A DNA stretch of 64,000 nt from Blakeslea trispora (lineage: Eukaryota > Mucoromycota > Mucoromycetes > Mucorales > Choanephoraceae): positions 124,001-188,000 of the forward strand of contig JAIWNE010000031.1 of the NCBI GenBank assembly GCA_025331445.1. The letters are read 5' to 3'. Below, in pieces: positions 23,246 through 37,799 of the stretch. Made by a program: the position numbers and the translations under genes. Each line of letters starts with the position of its first letter. The stretch's first letter is position 1. Below the pieces are notes generated by a model. It worked only from the letters and a program-made list of their open reading frames with translations. It was not told where the DNA came from and searched no databases.

Positions 23246-23926
23246 TGCTCGTGTTCTTTTTTTACCTACTTCCATTCTAATGTTTAATACACAGCTCCCT
23301 TCGAACACACTGAAGCGTACCTGTTCACATCGATTTTCTAATGATAGCAGCAATGATTTGTGCTTGCTTAGTCCAAGAAATCAGTAAACCTTAACACATC
23401 AATCAAAGCTTCCAATGTTCGATTTACAGTGCCTTTTTCTTAGTGCCAAACTGTAAGGCTCTGTATGAATTCTAAAAAGTGTATAGTTGTTTCATGATTT
23501 ATCTTGAGCCTCAATTCTAACCAAAAAGATACTTGATCTAGTCAATAAGACAACGTTTTTCTTTTCGAGAACAACGATTTACTTTTGATTGAATAGTTTT
23601 TTTTGTCTTTATGCTATCAAAGCTCTATCCCTTTACATACCTTGTTATCCTTCTGCTTGATTTTGAGTTTGGTCTAGACAAACAGCTTCATAGTCCTTGA
23701 TGATTTTTCTAATGACGTGCAGTCTTTAACTCAAGTGTACAATTTTTACTTTTTGTTAGTGCGATCTGACTTTCTTTTGTGTGCAATCTATTTCCGGAAA
23801 TGATATAGAAAAAGTATATGGGAGCTTAAGCATGTGATGCAAGCTATCACAAGATTTTTATTGTGTATTTATAGGCTTGCATTCATCTTACTTTTTCCCT
23901 CTCTTTTCTTTTTGCTTCACCTGTAA
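23246..23926. other. intergenic, upstream of prolidase
   Basis: 680 bp, A+T-rich. A pyrimidine-rich tract (23890-23915) directly precedes the prolidase ATG and probably is its leader. Nothing else seen. Confidence 0.45.
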
Positions 23927-25617
23927 ATGACACCGCACCCAATTAATGTCGCTTTCCAAAAGCATTTCCAACCTACCAATTTACCTATAATTCCAACCAA
24001 GCAGCATTGTGTCAAAGTAAAGCGCTTATTGAATCTTGACAAGCAAAACGAACAGAGCAGCATTGTTTATTTGAAGGGAAAAGAAGAATCTACAAGAGAT
24101 GCGACAGATGTTGAATTAGAATTTCGTCAAGAAAGTTATTTCTTCTATTTGACAGGTACATTCTGTCGATTAATGAAGGCTATCTATCTCAACATTTAAG
24201 ATAGGTGTTGAAGAGCCTGGATTTCAAGTCCTTTTTGATTTAAAAACAGAAAAGGTATACTTGGTAGTACCAACTGTACCTGAGTACGACATATTTTGGA
24301 AAGGGCCAAGTTTTGATTCGAATGAACTATTAGAGTTATATGATGTAGACGAAGTTATACAAGAGGCGGATATAGCTGCTTTATTGAACACATTAAAGCC
24401 GACTACGATTTACACTCTTGAAGACTCGCTACCCATGCATGCATTTCAGCAGATGATGCCTGATTGTAGTGTCAATCAACATTCGCTTCAACCTGCATTA
24501 GACGAAGCCAGACTAATCAAGTTTCCATGGGAGATCGATATTATTCGACAAGTTTCACATAGTTCATCACAAGCACATATTGCTCTGATGGAACAATATA
24601 GGCAAGAAATGACAGAAGCAGATCTAGCAGCATTGTTTCGATGGCTGTGTGCGCAAAACAAGGTATACAGACAGGCATATCTGCCTATTGTCGCGTCTGG
24701 TTCCCGTACAGCCACCCTTCATTATTCTAAGAACAATCAGAGGATACCAAAGGACATACACACACTTATATTGGTAGATGCTGGTGGAGAAAAGCACTGC
24801 TATGGTAGCGATATTACAAGAACGTTTCCAGCACATGGAAGGTTCTCGGAAGAAGCAAAGACTATCTATAACATTGTACTAAAAATGCAAGAAGTATGTG
24901 CCAGCCAGAAAGAGAGAATGTACAATAAGTGTTTTTGCTATCTGTTTCTAATCATAAGAAAACAAATAGGTAGTGTTGTCAAAACTAATGCCAGGCGTCT
25001 ATTGGAATGATCTTCATAAGCTGTCTGTTGAAGTTCTGTGCAAAGAGCTGACGCGAATCGGTATATTGACGTACGGAAGTCAAGAAGAGCTTATTCAAGT
25101 AGGCATACCCAATGCATTCTATTATCACAGTATGTAATAAGCTGCTCTTTATACAAACAAAGCAACCCACGATATGGAACTAAAAAAGATAAATATGTTA
25201 CATATAGGTCTAGGTCATTCAGTTGGTTTAGATGTTCATGATGTAGGAGGGTGAGTTGAATAAGTTTGGTAGTACCATGACGGATATGCTAACTTTACTT
25301 TTTTCTCCAGACGCGAAAAGAAACAAAAGAGCTTTGACGATTCAGCAACAGAATCTGAATTCTTAATTTCGAGACCCTTAGAAGAACATATGATATTAAC
25401 CGTGGAGCCAGGCCTTTACTTTAACCGTACCATGCTAGATATTTGGACTCAGTATCCAGGCTATCAAAAGTATTTTGATATGGAAATGTTGAAGAAATAT
25501 GAAGGTGTTGGTGGTGTGAGAATTGAAGATACTATTGTTGTGACTAGACACGGCTATGAAAATTTGACAACGGTGCCCAAACAAGTACATGAGATCGAGG
25601 CTCTGATGAATGTATGA
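23927..25617 (+). CDS. Xaa-Pro dipeptidase (prolidase, peptidase family M24B)
   Basis: Metallopeptidase releasing C-terminal proline or hydroxyproline from dipeptides, likely cytosolic; 475 aa. Exons: 23927-24155, 24205-24893, 24970-25129, 25208-25250, 25311-25617 (476 codons, GT-AG). The N-terminal creatinase-like domain starts with ELEFRQESYFFYLTG, much like human PEPD (LFRQESFF). The pita-bread catalytic domain shows the expected five metal ligands: Asp in LILVDAGGE, Asp in YGSDITRTFPAHG, His in SLGHSVGLDVHDVGG, Glu in LTVEPGLYFN, and Glu in GGVRIEDTIVVT. The His of the PEPD motif MPHG-LGH is kept as YYHS-LGH across the exon 3/4 junction. Exon 4 is only 43 nt. All key residues are present, so it should be active. 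Confidence 0.93.
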
Positions 25618-26506
25618 TTTTGGCTTTTCAAAGATCGAGTTGAAGAGCTTAGGACTTGACTCTTATATTAAATAAGTTGAAGCCAGCAATAGCCTTTGTA
25701 TTTCTTTCCAAGACCTCTATATGAGTCAGTTTTCTGTAAGCATATAGTTTGGAAGCCTTCAAAGTACTCCACTCATCAAATAGCTACTTGATAAAATCTG
25801 CCCATCTACATTTTTTTTCAACTATGGTAAATAATTTTCTCATTTAAAAAGAAAGAGAGATCAAGTATTTAAGTCCTATAAGATATGTCCCAATCAATGA
25901 CAATTAAGCTCTCATTGACTGACAACATAATACAGTATCCATTTCATTTTAGAATTTTTGCAAGTGCTCTCTTGTTGAACTTGGTATGCTTTAGTTTACG
26001 CCACAAAAACTTGTATCGAAACAGGTTTGGAAAGAAAGTCAGCAAACGCTGCTATACACAAATACGTAAATAACAACATCAACAATAAAAGAACCAACAT
26101 ATAAGCTGTTTGTGCCTCTATATTTTTTTTTTTACCTTGAGCTTGAAAAGCAATGCATTCATTTGAATTGACGCAGAAGCAATTCTGTTGGTGATTTCCC
26201 GAATTTCATGTATATTTCTTTCTTGCAACTCCTTTCTATTCTGTTCTTTAGACAGTTAATGTAATGTGATAGCATATGCTATATACACACATACAAGCTC
26301 TTTTATTATATGTATCAATTTTTATTATATACGTGTTTGCTGACAACCATCTTGCATTGTTATTTAATCGGAAAAGACGCTTTATTCAAATAACACAAAA
26401 AGCGTGGACACATATAAAATGACAGCCACCATAAGTTTTTGCTTGTTAAGTTGCTTATTTCTTGAATGTCGACAAGGCACAATTGCTTGTATAGAAAAAG
26501 AGGCAT
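25618..26506. other. convergent intergenic region prolidase/ERG1
   Basis: 889 bp between two convergent genes, so mostly 3' ends. A+T-rich, with poly-T at 26124-26134. A 62-codon plus-strand frame at 25885-26073 has no recognisable content. Nothing else seen. Confidence 0.5.
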
Positions 26507-27961
<1,455 letters not shown>

Positions 27962-29449
27962 TTAGCCGTTCAGTACAGAGAAAAGCAAAGAAGAAAAAGA
28001 CAACTATCAACAACATGTCAAATATATTCGAAAAAAATATATATTTTGAAAATAAAAATAACATCTGATTTTAGTAAGTTTCGCGGGTTGCCTTACAGCA
28101 TTTGCCTAAAGCAGGTAATGGACAACTCAGCATTTTTTTCTTAATAGAGGCCAAAGTATGCAATGAACTTGGAGCGATGGTAAAAATATTGCTAATTAAG
28201 ATACGATGAAGCAAGTATTATAATGCTTTTCCTCTCTCTCTCCAAAGTGCCCTTTCATTATAGTGCATGGTTAAAAGACAAGGCTAGTACATGCTTTGTA
28301 TAACTGAGATTAGTTGTTTTTGAATGAAAAGATTACATTCCAAAAAAAAAAACGGAAAGGATGCAAAGATAATAGAAAGTAGTTTATAGTATCTAACCGA
28401 TATTTTACAAAATGTATCAAGAACAGATCATTTAAAGATAAGAAGATTTTTTCAATCAAAAGCACTATAGGTATCAGGTATTCCTTTATTAAATTTTGGT
28501 GGATAATCAACTTTTGTGTTTGTTATTTTTTTGTCAGATAGTCCTAAAGAAAACATGGATCAAGCAATCTGAAATGCCTGGTACTCTGTAAATAAGTGAG
28601 TCTTTTGCTTGTCTTGATCTGAGATCAGTGTCTGTTTTTTTGGGCTCTTAGTCAGCTCCTATTTAATAAATTTAAGTGCAGAGTATCTTGGAAATAGCAA
28701 AGAATGTATAGTTTATATAAGAAATCTATTTGAAAAGCAAAGCAATTCTAAAAGCAGACTCATAAAGCACTAGTAGCAATTAACTTGGATGTCGATCTTT
28801 GGAGTACTCAATCCTTTGGGTTATAGATGACGTTCAGCACCAGTCTCAGCAAGAAAAAGGCAAGAAATATTGTCTGAAGGATGCTCCATTGTAGCTCCAA
28901 ACGATAGTCTCATGTGCTTCTTTGCTTGTGACATCAATTCTGATGCCTTTTGCTTGTGTTTCACAATCATCATGAGCCTATGACTAGATCTATGTATTGC
29001 TAATTTTTGCTTTATTTTGAATCACAGAAAGTCGGTAATCTTACCTTATCTTCCTGCCATCAATGCCATCAGTTTTATCAACAGCCTTTGCTTTCTCTCT
29101 CCCTTACTGCTTAATATTATCTAATGTATTTTCTTTAATATAACTATATAGACGGTAGAACTAAAAGCGCTCGGTGTTTTTGACTAGAACCCCTTCTAAA
29201 ACTTCCTTTGCCATGAGCATCAGCTCAGAGTGAAATTTGTCAGAAACAATAGACGGTTATGCACCTTATTGTGTATAAGATCGTCCAGCTACTGAGTTTG
29301 ATTGAGTTTTTTGGGGGTAAAATTATTCACACAAAATCGTCACTCGACTTATTTTATCCACTCCTTTTGTCTTTTTGTATATATTATTTTAGTTTCTTTT
29401 CCTTTTTTTAAAAAAGAAAAAAGAGAGAAAAAAAAGTTTTAGAAGAGAC
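27962..29449. other. divergent intergenic region ERG1/SAPS gene with one coding remnant
   Basis: 1.49 kb. Carries the ERG1 promoter side (27962 onward) and the promoter of the SAPS gene (A/T-rich, poly-T at 29403-29411). Apart from the short remnant at 28826-28979 no gene content is seen. Confidence 0.5.
28826..28979 (-). pseudogene. short decayed coding remnant
   Basis: One minus-strand frame reads KHKQKASELMSQAKKHMRLS then FGATMEHPSDNISCLFLAET over about 50 codons and ends at a TAA. Its composition is coding-like, but start and family are unknown. It is probably a fragment of a multicopy or mobile gene. Confidence 0.3.
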
Positions 29450-30902
29450 ATGTTTTGGCGTTTCGGTTTTAATAGCTCCACTTTAGATACTTTATTAGAC
29501 AAAGAGGATGTTACTTTGGAAGAAGTACTAGAGGAAGAAGACTTGCTTCAAGAAGCAAAGTCTATGAACCCTAAACTTGTAGAGTTGTAAAGTAAAAAAA
29601 AAAAAAGTAAAAACAAGTCAGAAGAGACATTTTGTTAAACGCGTATCTATGTCCTTTTCTTTAGTTTAAGCAAGACTGAACATGTCAAGGCCTTGCTGAA
29701 TTATATTGTTGCTACAGACCTGGAAGAAAGCAAACGATTTAAGTAAGAAGAAATCTATTTAGGGTTCAAATCAGTGTGACTGACCACCCTTTTTTTTGTG
29801 TGTGCGTGCGTTTCAATAGATATCCTTTCCTTGCAAGTGAAATTATTGCTTGTGAGATCCAGCCTATTATTGATGCTATTGTGATCGATCATAAAGATGA
29901 TCTCCTCATACAATTCTGGTCCTATCTGGATCGACCTGCTCAACCTAGAAGACGTGCCAATACAGAATCAACTAAGCAAGAACAACAACAGCAACAGCAA
30001 CAACAGCAACAACAAGAGCAGTTCACCGGCCTCGATTCTTTGCAAGCTTCTTACTTTTGTAAAACGATCGGTGTTTTATTATCTAAATATCCTATTGAGG
30101 TAGGTTTCTTTTGCTTTCCCTTCCTCCTTCTCTCTCTCTTTTTTTTCTCTGTTTTATTCTAATATCATGGTTCGGCAATTTAATTCGGTTTTTTCCCTCT
30201 GTTTAGATGATGGCATTTATCCAATCTGATCCAAGTAATTTGGACAAAATATTATCTCATTTACAGACTTCTGCTGTGATGGACCTCTTATTGACTTTAG
30301 TTCGAATGGAAGAGTTGCCTGAAGGAAAAGGTGTTGTAAAGGTAACAACTGTCGTTTTCTCCAGCACATGCATTTGAAAAGAAAATAACCTTTATTTTTT
30401 TAATTTAAAAATACTTGTTAGTGGTTGAGTAGCCACGGCTTACTTGAAAATTTGATTGATAGATTGGACCCTTACCTCGATAATGAAGTAATTATTCTTT
30501 TTTTTTTTTTTTTTGCAAAAAGGGGTAGATCACGTGAATCTAATCTTGTTTTGTCAAAAACGATAGGAACATTCAATTGCTCAGCAATGTATTTGTGAGA
30601 TTGTTAGAATGTCACAAACCAGCTTGCCAGAATCACCTAGCATTGGACTTAATGAGTTGATCATACAATTGAAGAGGTAGGATGCTCTTATTAGAAAATG
30701 TTACAGGATAAGCAGGCTGTTTACATGTTTGTTGTTAAGTGAATCAACCATTCAAAAGCTTGCCAAGTACATGTTGGATTCAAATGCACCCAATGCCACA
30801 TCTACCCTTATCAATGGCGTTGGCATCATCATTGATATTATTCGACACAACAATAGCGATCTGGAAAACGATCCTGCTGTAGCAGCTCTATATGAATACC
30901 AA

Positions 30903-30933
<31 letters not shown>

Positions 30934-32630
30934 CATTTCAACGTGCAGGTGTTTCTCTAGCTGAGATGCTCAAGGTTATGGGCGACCATGTGTCTGACTT
31001 TACTCATCTTTTGTTGAAGCCACGTTCTGTCCGCGGCCCTATTCATACAACCATAGGCGAGATGGAACCCTTAGGTTTCGAGCGACTCAAAATTTGTGAA
31101 CTTTTTGCAGAGTTATTACATTGTTCCAACATGTCCAATCTGAACCATTTCAATGTAGCAGACGATGACGGAGAGCAATCACCAGAAAAGGAATCAAAGA
31201 CCACAGAGCTATCTGTAGGCGATTACCTCAAGTCCAAATTTGTTGAAAACAGAGCATTGCCTATCTGTGTCGTGAGTTTGCTTTTATTATTTAAAAAATA
31301 AGCATGACTTAACAACATCGTGTAGGATCTCTTTTTTGCCTTTCCCTGGAACAACTTCCTTCATTATGTGATCTACGATATGCTTCATCAAGTGTTTAAC
31401 GGTCGAATGGATGTCGGACTCAACCGCAACTTGGCTATCTCTATTCTTAAGGATGGTCAATTGACAGATAAGATTGTAGTAGCTCAGAAAGCGAATGACG
31501 AAGAATGGTAAAGCAAGGAGTCTTATTTTGCTCTCGCATGAGATTGAAGGTTTTTAACTATCTTGTAGTGCAAAACCCAAGGGCATACGTGCAGGTTATA
31601 TGGGCCATTTGACATTTATCTCTGACGAAATCATGAAGTTGTTTGAAGGGTACCCTGAGACCATTGTACTTGAAATTAAGGATGATATTGATATGGAAGG
31701 CTGGAATGCTTATTGCAATCATGAATTGAAAGACACGAAAGATAGAGATCAACTACCATTGGGCGGATTGCGTCCCAATGATGATATAGATGTACCTCCA
31801 AGCGATGAAGAAGACGATGAAGATGTTTTAGAAGGCACAGCTGCTATTCAATATTCAAGATTCTTAGCACAACGAGGACAGGAAGGACAGTTTGATGAAG
31901 ACGAAGATGAAGATGCCGATCATTGGATTACGTAAGGTGTTCTGAAAGGGCAACGGGAAATTCATATCTAACATGCTGATTGATGCCTCTCTAGTGGTAG
32001 AGATGACTTCAATAGAGATTATAGCTATACTAGCAACGATTATACAAAGAACGAGATTCATATCAACCAGAATCTAGCTGAAGAAGAGGATGACGAATAT
32101 AACAGTAATGATGAAGAGGTACAATAGCAAAAAAAAAAAAAAAAAAGAAGCGAGACAGTTTCTACTGTAGATATATGAAACAACAGCTAAAATGAGTATT
32201 TTAGGAAAATGATGGTAGTATCACACCCGATTGGACTCGTAACTTTTCTAAATTTTCAGAATCAGCATCGCTTCGTCGTATCCCTAGCCATAACGAAGAA
32301 GACTATGATGATGGTGATGATTTCGATCATTTGGCCGACGCTGAGGAAATAGAGAGAAGAGCAGCTCTTCGCCGGGCAGGATACAAGATGGAGGATGACG
32401 AAGAGGAAGAAGATGATTTTGGCGATTTTGAAAGTGCAGCAGACCATGCCGAGCAACTGGATACCTTGCCCAGTCAAATGGAAAATTTAGATGTAAATAA
32501 GAAACAATCAGCACCATCCATAGTTCAAGATGATCATCTTGTAAGAGCCGTCAAGACAAAAGAAGAAGAATATCTAAAACAAAAGAAGGAATATCAGCAT
32601 GATGCAGATGAACAAGAAGGCGAGATCTAA
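29450..32630 (+). CDS. SAPS-family protein (Sit4/PP6 phosphatase-associated regulatory subunit)
   Basis: Regulatory subunit of the Sit4/PP6 protein phosphatase, acting in cell cycle and nutrient signalling; 810 aa. Eleven exons: 29450-29586, 29665-29742, 29820-30099, 30207-30341, 30422-30487, 30567-30676, 30740-31271, 31326-31507, 31569-31931, 31995-32118, 32205-32630 (811 codons, all GT-AG). The start [20 protein letters not shown] matches the typical SAPS N-terminus (FWRF...S..LD.LL.KE..TLEELL). The helical-repeat core includes [51 protein letters not shown] and [19 protein letters not shown]. The C-terminal third is acidic and probably disordered ([35 protein letters not shown]), as in yeast SAP proteins. 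Two polyGln tracts interrupt the core. Confidence 0.92.
29978..30017 (+). repeat. CAA/CAG repeat encoding polyglutamine in SAPS exon 3
   Basis: A run of CAA/CAG codons giving eleven Gln residues flanked by Glu-Gln, inside the phosphatase-regulator core. Mixed CAA and CAG codons indicate an interrupted array. Confidence 0.9.
30900..30933 (+). repeat. CAA/CAG repeat encoding polyglutamine in SAPS exon 7
   Basis: A second, similar run giving eleven Gln residues, followed by PFQRAG. It lies about 900 bp after the first in the same gene and frame. Confidence 0.9.
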
Positions 32631-32852
32631 TACTTATAAGACAAAATAGTGCTTGTGTCTAAATGTGTGTGTATATGTATATGTATATGATATAAGGAAT
32701 ACTTTCTTTCTTTCATTCTTATTATTTAGTCTTCTATTCTTCTCTCCCTCTAATATATATTATCATATTGTATTAATGTTTATATGCGCACATATATAAA
32801 TATATAAAAAAATAAACTTTTTTTTCTTTATTTCAAAGCGTCTAGAATTCAT

Positions 32853-34775
32853 TCAGTGAGGTAAAAAGCTCCACAAAGTGCCTGTGAAAGCCATGAGAAT
32901 AGAGATGCTTAAGATGAGGTATATTAAGATAGATTCTTTGGTGGGTATCTCTGCATGAAACAATTTGATATAACAGACAAGAGGGAAAATAGCTGAGATA
33001 CCAAAACTAAACAAAGCACCTAATAAGGACTAGAAGAAATATAAGTGTAAGAAAGAATATCCATACAAAAGAAGATAGTGGTTTACCATGACTCGATCAA
33101 AACCGGGGAAAAGAGTTGCTATCACTACGACAAGTAAGCTTATGATTGTCTTACCAAAAGCACTTACGGCGTGTCTTTTGAAAGAAGACAATGTGTCTAC
33201 AGACGAAAAGCTTTTAGCCCACAGCTCCCATGTCATTGTCACTGGATTCATCATAAGACCATACTTGGCGATTGGTGTAAGCACAATCAACCAAATAGCA
33301 AAGCGATTAACCCAGGTAGAATAGCCAGGTGTCGAAGCCAAATTTTGAGTAATCTAATAGTCAAATCTTAGGATCTAAAGAAGAAAAATGTAAAATGGTT
33401 CATTTACCTCTTGCATTGTTTCTGACCCAAACATAGCATAACCTGCTACAGCCATTGTTGCATAAATAGCAATTGTAATAACATATGTCAAGTCAACCAT
33501 ACGCTCGTAGCTTTTGGGATTTTGCATATCGCGATAAATAGCAGGGAATACAGCATGACCTGAAAATCCAGCCATAATTAAACCAATACACAGAGGTACG
33601 CTGTTGAGATCAGAGGGAATGATTTCTGTATCCTGTAAAGAAGAGTTAACATGATTTTCTCCTCCTTTTCCCCTTTTTTTTTGTCTTTCTCATTCTATCT
33701 GTTATATTCATACCATTGGATCTAAAAGACTACCAGGCTTTTCTGCCTTGGAGAGGCCATCATACAACACAATGAACAATAAACAGAAACAGCTGATAAT
33801 TCCCATCAAACTTGTATATGCCAGCTTACGGATCGGCAAAAAGAGCATAGGCGTAAGGACAAAGAAAGAACCTATACGAATCGATATCATATCCAGATCT
33901 GGGAATAGGGATTCTATAGCATCTCCCAACAAAACTACCATGGCCACACTATTTTAAATGCTGTTTAGCTTATGCTCTAGTCATTCTATAACTTTTGTTT
34001 GAACTTACCCTATTGTCATCAACTCCGTCACAAATATAACACTAACAAATGCTCTACCATGGCTCCCAAAAGCAGCAGCACCCATATCACCATATGTAGA
34101 AGAAGAAGAAGGCAAGAAATCTAGGCATTTGGCAATAACTTTGGCTGTATAGTTGGTTGCTAATGCACAGAATAAAAATATCAGACTGCCAAAGAGCCAG
34201 CCAGCACATCGGAAAGCCAAAGGTAGGGTCAAGATACCGATTCCAACAAGAACATTTACAGAATTGAAGACAGATTGGACAAATGTAGATTTGGTTACTT
34301 TTTGTGGTAATTGTTGAGAGATAACAGAAGCTACTGTAGAATGACGAGATAGACCTGTCAAGTATTGTAAGTGCTGTCCATGCTGCGATATAGTTTGCGT
34401 CAAGTCAATAGGTAGCAACTTAGCCTTCATGTTGTGTTCATCGTATTCTTGTATAACCGATGACTCAAGCTCATCATCTGTCAGTTCATGATACCTATTA
34501 GGCACATTTACATTCTCGGCCATATAAAGTGCTGAAGCATGAGAATAAGCACCAAAAAAAGATTCAATATGATCACGTATAGAGAGATTGGACAAGGAGC
34601 TGCCATCGTATGATTCCATGGCACTATAATAGTAACTATCACTGTTGACATCGTCTGTAGCACCATAGGCAGATTGTATTCCAAGCTGAGAAGGGTGCGT
34701 ATTAAGAGGTCGTCTAATAGAAACAGGGAAACTAGCTTCGTCTTGCCTTTCGGGCTCTTGCGAATGATACGACAT
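32853..34775 (-). CDS. vacuolar amino acid transporter, AVT1-like (AAAP family)
   Basis: Proton-coupled amino acid transporter of the vacuolar membrane, 556 aa. Exons on the minus strand: 34775-34009, 33948-33714, 33632-33408, 33353-33087, 33029-32853 (557 codons, GT-AG). A long hydrophilic N-terminal region of about 160 residues (Ser/Tyr-rich, cytosolic) precedes the transmembrane core, as in yeast Avt1. The core opens with KSTFVQSVFNSVNVLVGIGI, the hallmark first helix with the GIGILTLPLAF unwound segment. Further helices include LFGSLIFLFCALATNYTAK, GIISCFCLLFIVLYDGL, FSGHAVFPAIYRDM and TYVITIAIYATMAVAGYAMFG; the C-terminus is SISILMAFTGTLWSFLPH. Direction (vacuolar import versus export) cannot be told from sequence. 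Confidence 0.9.
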
Positions 34776-35904
34776 AGTATATGAAACAAAGGGTAGACGG
34801 AGAGAAGAAAAGTAAATGTTTACATGTTGTCACGCAAGATACTTTTATTGTTACAGAAATACATTTGAAACTGTGGAATTGACCCTTATTTCTGGTCTAA
34901 AGCACGTCACGTATTGAAGGGGCGACATTCCACGTTTAAGATCAGTTTTAAAGTTTCAACCTTAGGACTAGGCTATAAAGTACATTTGAACAACATGATA
35001 TTTTATGCAAAGTTTAATGTTGCCAGCAGGCATTCATTCTCTTCAGTTTGAACAATAAACTAATGTTCTACTGTTTGCTCATCTCGTTATCAGTAACACC
35101 AGAAACTCAAGTCGAGCACATTTAATAATTATATTGCCAGTCAATGTGTACCTTGAAATCTGTCTACTCTCTTGTAACTACTTTTTAATTTAAATTGTAA
35201 GGTTGTAGATTTGATAGCTATTTGTATTGAGTAGATGATACTCATAATGAATGAGTATATCTGGTTGACCTATTTTCTTGGTGGTTCCTTGATATGTTAT
35301 GAAAATGAAACGAGAAGAGTGTCGGCTGAAGTGTCAAGCTAATATCAACATAACAGTGGTATGAGGAGCTCACTATATTTCAAGCCTCAAGTCTGTGATA
35401 TATTGAGCTATTTGTAAGCCTTTCTTATTATTTGTGCTGCATGCAGGCTAACAGGATTAAAAACTTCTATTTTAGGACACAAATGCAAGCACAGACGAAA
35501 GGTGCATCTGAGGCTGAGCGTGCATTTAGAAACAAAGAACTCCTTTTCAGAACCAGATGAATTAATATTGTCATTCTTTAGGTACAAACAATTTAATAAA
35601 TGAAAGAAAGCCAACACTTTCAGTTTTAGCATATGAACACTTTGCTTTGTGTAAATAAAGAATAGCTAATTGATTTATTGTTGTTATGAATTCTACCGAG
35701 ACTATCACAGCTTGCTCATTTTTTTTTGTTTGAATATCTAAAAATGGAAAAATTAACCAAATCTTGATAGCGCCAGTAAAGTTCACATCTAACAGAGACA
35801 AGGAAAGGCTATGGCGAATGAAGAGGGCGATAGCAGCAATAGTGATGAAGATCAAAATGAAGCCAGGAAGAGAAAAAGATGCTAGTCATCAACAAAAAGT
35901 GATC

Positions 35905-36306
35905 TGCTAACTGTACTGGATAATGTTCATGCTGACACTGATCTGTTTTGGAAGAGTGACAAGATCAATATCAACAGCGACATCAACAACAGTGTCATGG
36001 GAAGACGAGAGGACATGTTGTTGTGCAACAGAAACAATACTGATTTGTGTATCTCCGAATTAAGCGATGGTTGCACCAACAACATGTTTGTCTCAACGGA
36101 TCGGAACGGCAAGTTCAGACATATTTTTGGCGTTTTATATTTATATATAAATATATATAAGAAATACTTTACGAACTGATATCTACTTGTAGATATGCGG
36201 GGTTTCATCTATTGTCTAAATAAGCTTGACGAGGTGGATGATGCGCTGGCTCGAGAAGCCCCTGGAGCTACCAACCCAAGAAAACGATCTAAAGAAACTG
36301 AAATAG
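35905..36306 (+). pseudogene. decayed coding remnant of unknown family
   Basis: Plus-strand pieces read like old coding sequence: NVHADTDLFWKSDKININSD, then MGRREDMLLCNRNN and LCISELSDGCTNNMFVSTDR. After an intervening A/T-rich piece comes DMRGFIYCLNKLDEVDDALA with EAPGATNPRKRSKETE to about 36306. Stops and a possible intron separate them. No family recognised. Confidence 0.3.
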
Positions 36307-37729
36307 GTTCTGTTCAGTTCATATGAAGTGAAGACAATATGCCCATACAAGAGATCATTCTTGAATGACTAATGTTTTCTAGTTCCTTCTGAGTTGAATA
36401 TGAGCAAGGTTTGTACAGATCGTTTGTTGAAGCTAAAGAGATGCCTGCACCTAATCACAACCCTGACAAGCATATCCCTTTGCTGTCCTTTTGGATACTT
36501 GATTGTTATGTTTGCTTGCTTGTCAATATAACTTTATCTTCCAACTCAACACATGCCTATCAGCTTGAATAGAGTCTTATTTTGTCTTACTAACTTTGTT
36601 TCAAAAAGTTATAATGCCCGATTTGAAAAAAAAAATTATAGTGTATTCGTAAATCAAGTACTTTCTATGTCTGACAAACGATAGATTTTGAACCATCAAT
36701 GTCAGGGAAAAAGAAAAGAGTGTTTCGCTGTGAACCTGTCATTGATTCTTTAGCCAATTCCGTATTGCCGGTGTCATTATTATGAGCAATAGCGACAGTT
36801 GAATCGGTAAAGGTGTTGGTATTGCTAGTAGCACAAGATCCATTTCGAATCACGTGAAGCGTTTACTCTCATACTTTAGCGTCAGTAGAAACAACAACTG
36901 CTTTGGAGTGATCCAAAGCGAAGACTTGCATAAAACGATTTTGTGCTGCAATTCATGCTATCATCACACAACAGGATTCTGTCTAATGATGAATTATTAT
37001 CAAAGTTAAATTTTTGGTTAATATATCAGTATGAATGTCGCCACTTATAGTACAAATGTGTGCTTCAAAGTGTTTGCACATGGTCTCTTCTTTTTTTTAA
37101 AAAGGAATCTAAACCAGACTTAAAATAACAACAAGGTGAAGAGCAAGAAGAAAAGTAGGCCATAACAAAACAAACTCTTTGCTTAGGTCAATTCAATGGC
37201 GAGTTTGCTCTTACCCTCACACACTAAGAATGTATACATGTATATTGACCTGAGATTTTCCCTCCTCTTTTTTTAATTCATTTATTTAAAAAGTAAAATT
37301 TGCGGTTAGTTGCCTTTTTCATTCCGTATCCCCATTCTAAATTCGTATTCTCTCTTTTTGTCCAATCAACTATTAAGTATTGCTGCCAATCCTTTATTGG
37401 TGCATGTGACAAATAAAACTCCTTTTAATAATACAAGTTTGACACCGAGATTGAATTACACAAACTCATACAACTGTTCTATATAATGTTTGTTAATGAT
37501 CATAATCCAAATGTCAACCATCAATATTCAATGAGGCATATTTGATTGACATACAAAGCAAATCAGCGCGTACTTGGCTAAAGACTAAAGCATAAACACA
37601 ACCATAGCGATGACAAAATAAAAAAAACAATTAGAGTGAATGAACAGTACCCATTGTGTGGATTACTAAGACAGTCGGGCTGACAAATACATTTTATCTA
37701 TACGCTACAGTACAATTGTCCGACATGGG

Positions 37730-37739
37730 TATAAAAAGA
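37730..37739 (+). promoter_or_regulatory. TATA box of the A-T-R gene
   Basis: TATAAAAAG 66 bp upstream of the start codon at 37796, well placed for a core promoter in a TATA-type gene. Confidence 0.6.
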
Positions 37740-37757
37740 CACAATTCACTTTTCATA

Positions 37758-37799
37758 ATGGCTCAATCGTTTCACACACTTATATCTCCTTTAATATGA
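37758..37799 (+). other. possible upstream open reading frame
   Basis: A 13-codon frame (ATG at 37758, TGA at 37797-37799) overlaps the main start codon in the arrangement ATGA. It only matters if transcription begins upstream of 37758, which is about 28 bp after the TATA box, so it may lie at or just outside the mRNA 5' end. Confidence 0.35.

Larger units (their letters stand above)
34776..37795. other. 3-kb intergenic region with decayed coding pieces
   Basis: Long spacer between the AVT-like and A-T-R genes. It is mostly A+T-rich and without a supported gene. The stretch 35900-36310 has coding-like fragments (listed separately), and a minus-strand piece near 36665-36853 (NTNTFTDSTVAIAHNNDTGN) is similar in character. 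The final 100 bp contain a TATA box and a short upstream frame for the A-T-R gene. Confidence 0.45.

Noticed and set aside
29760..29775. Second tRNA B-box-like sequence (gggttcaaatc)
   Set aside because: Within an intron of the SAPS gene with no matching acceptor stem or A-box.
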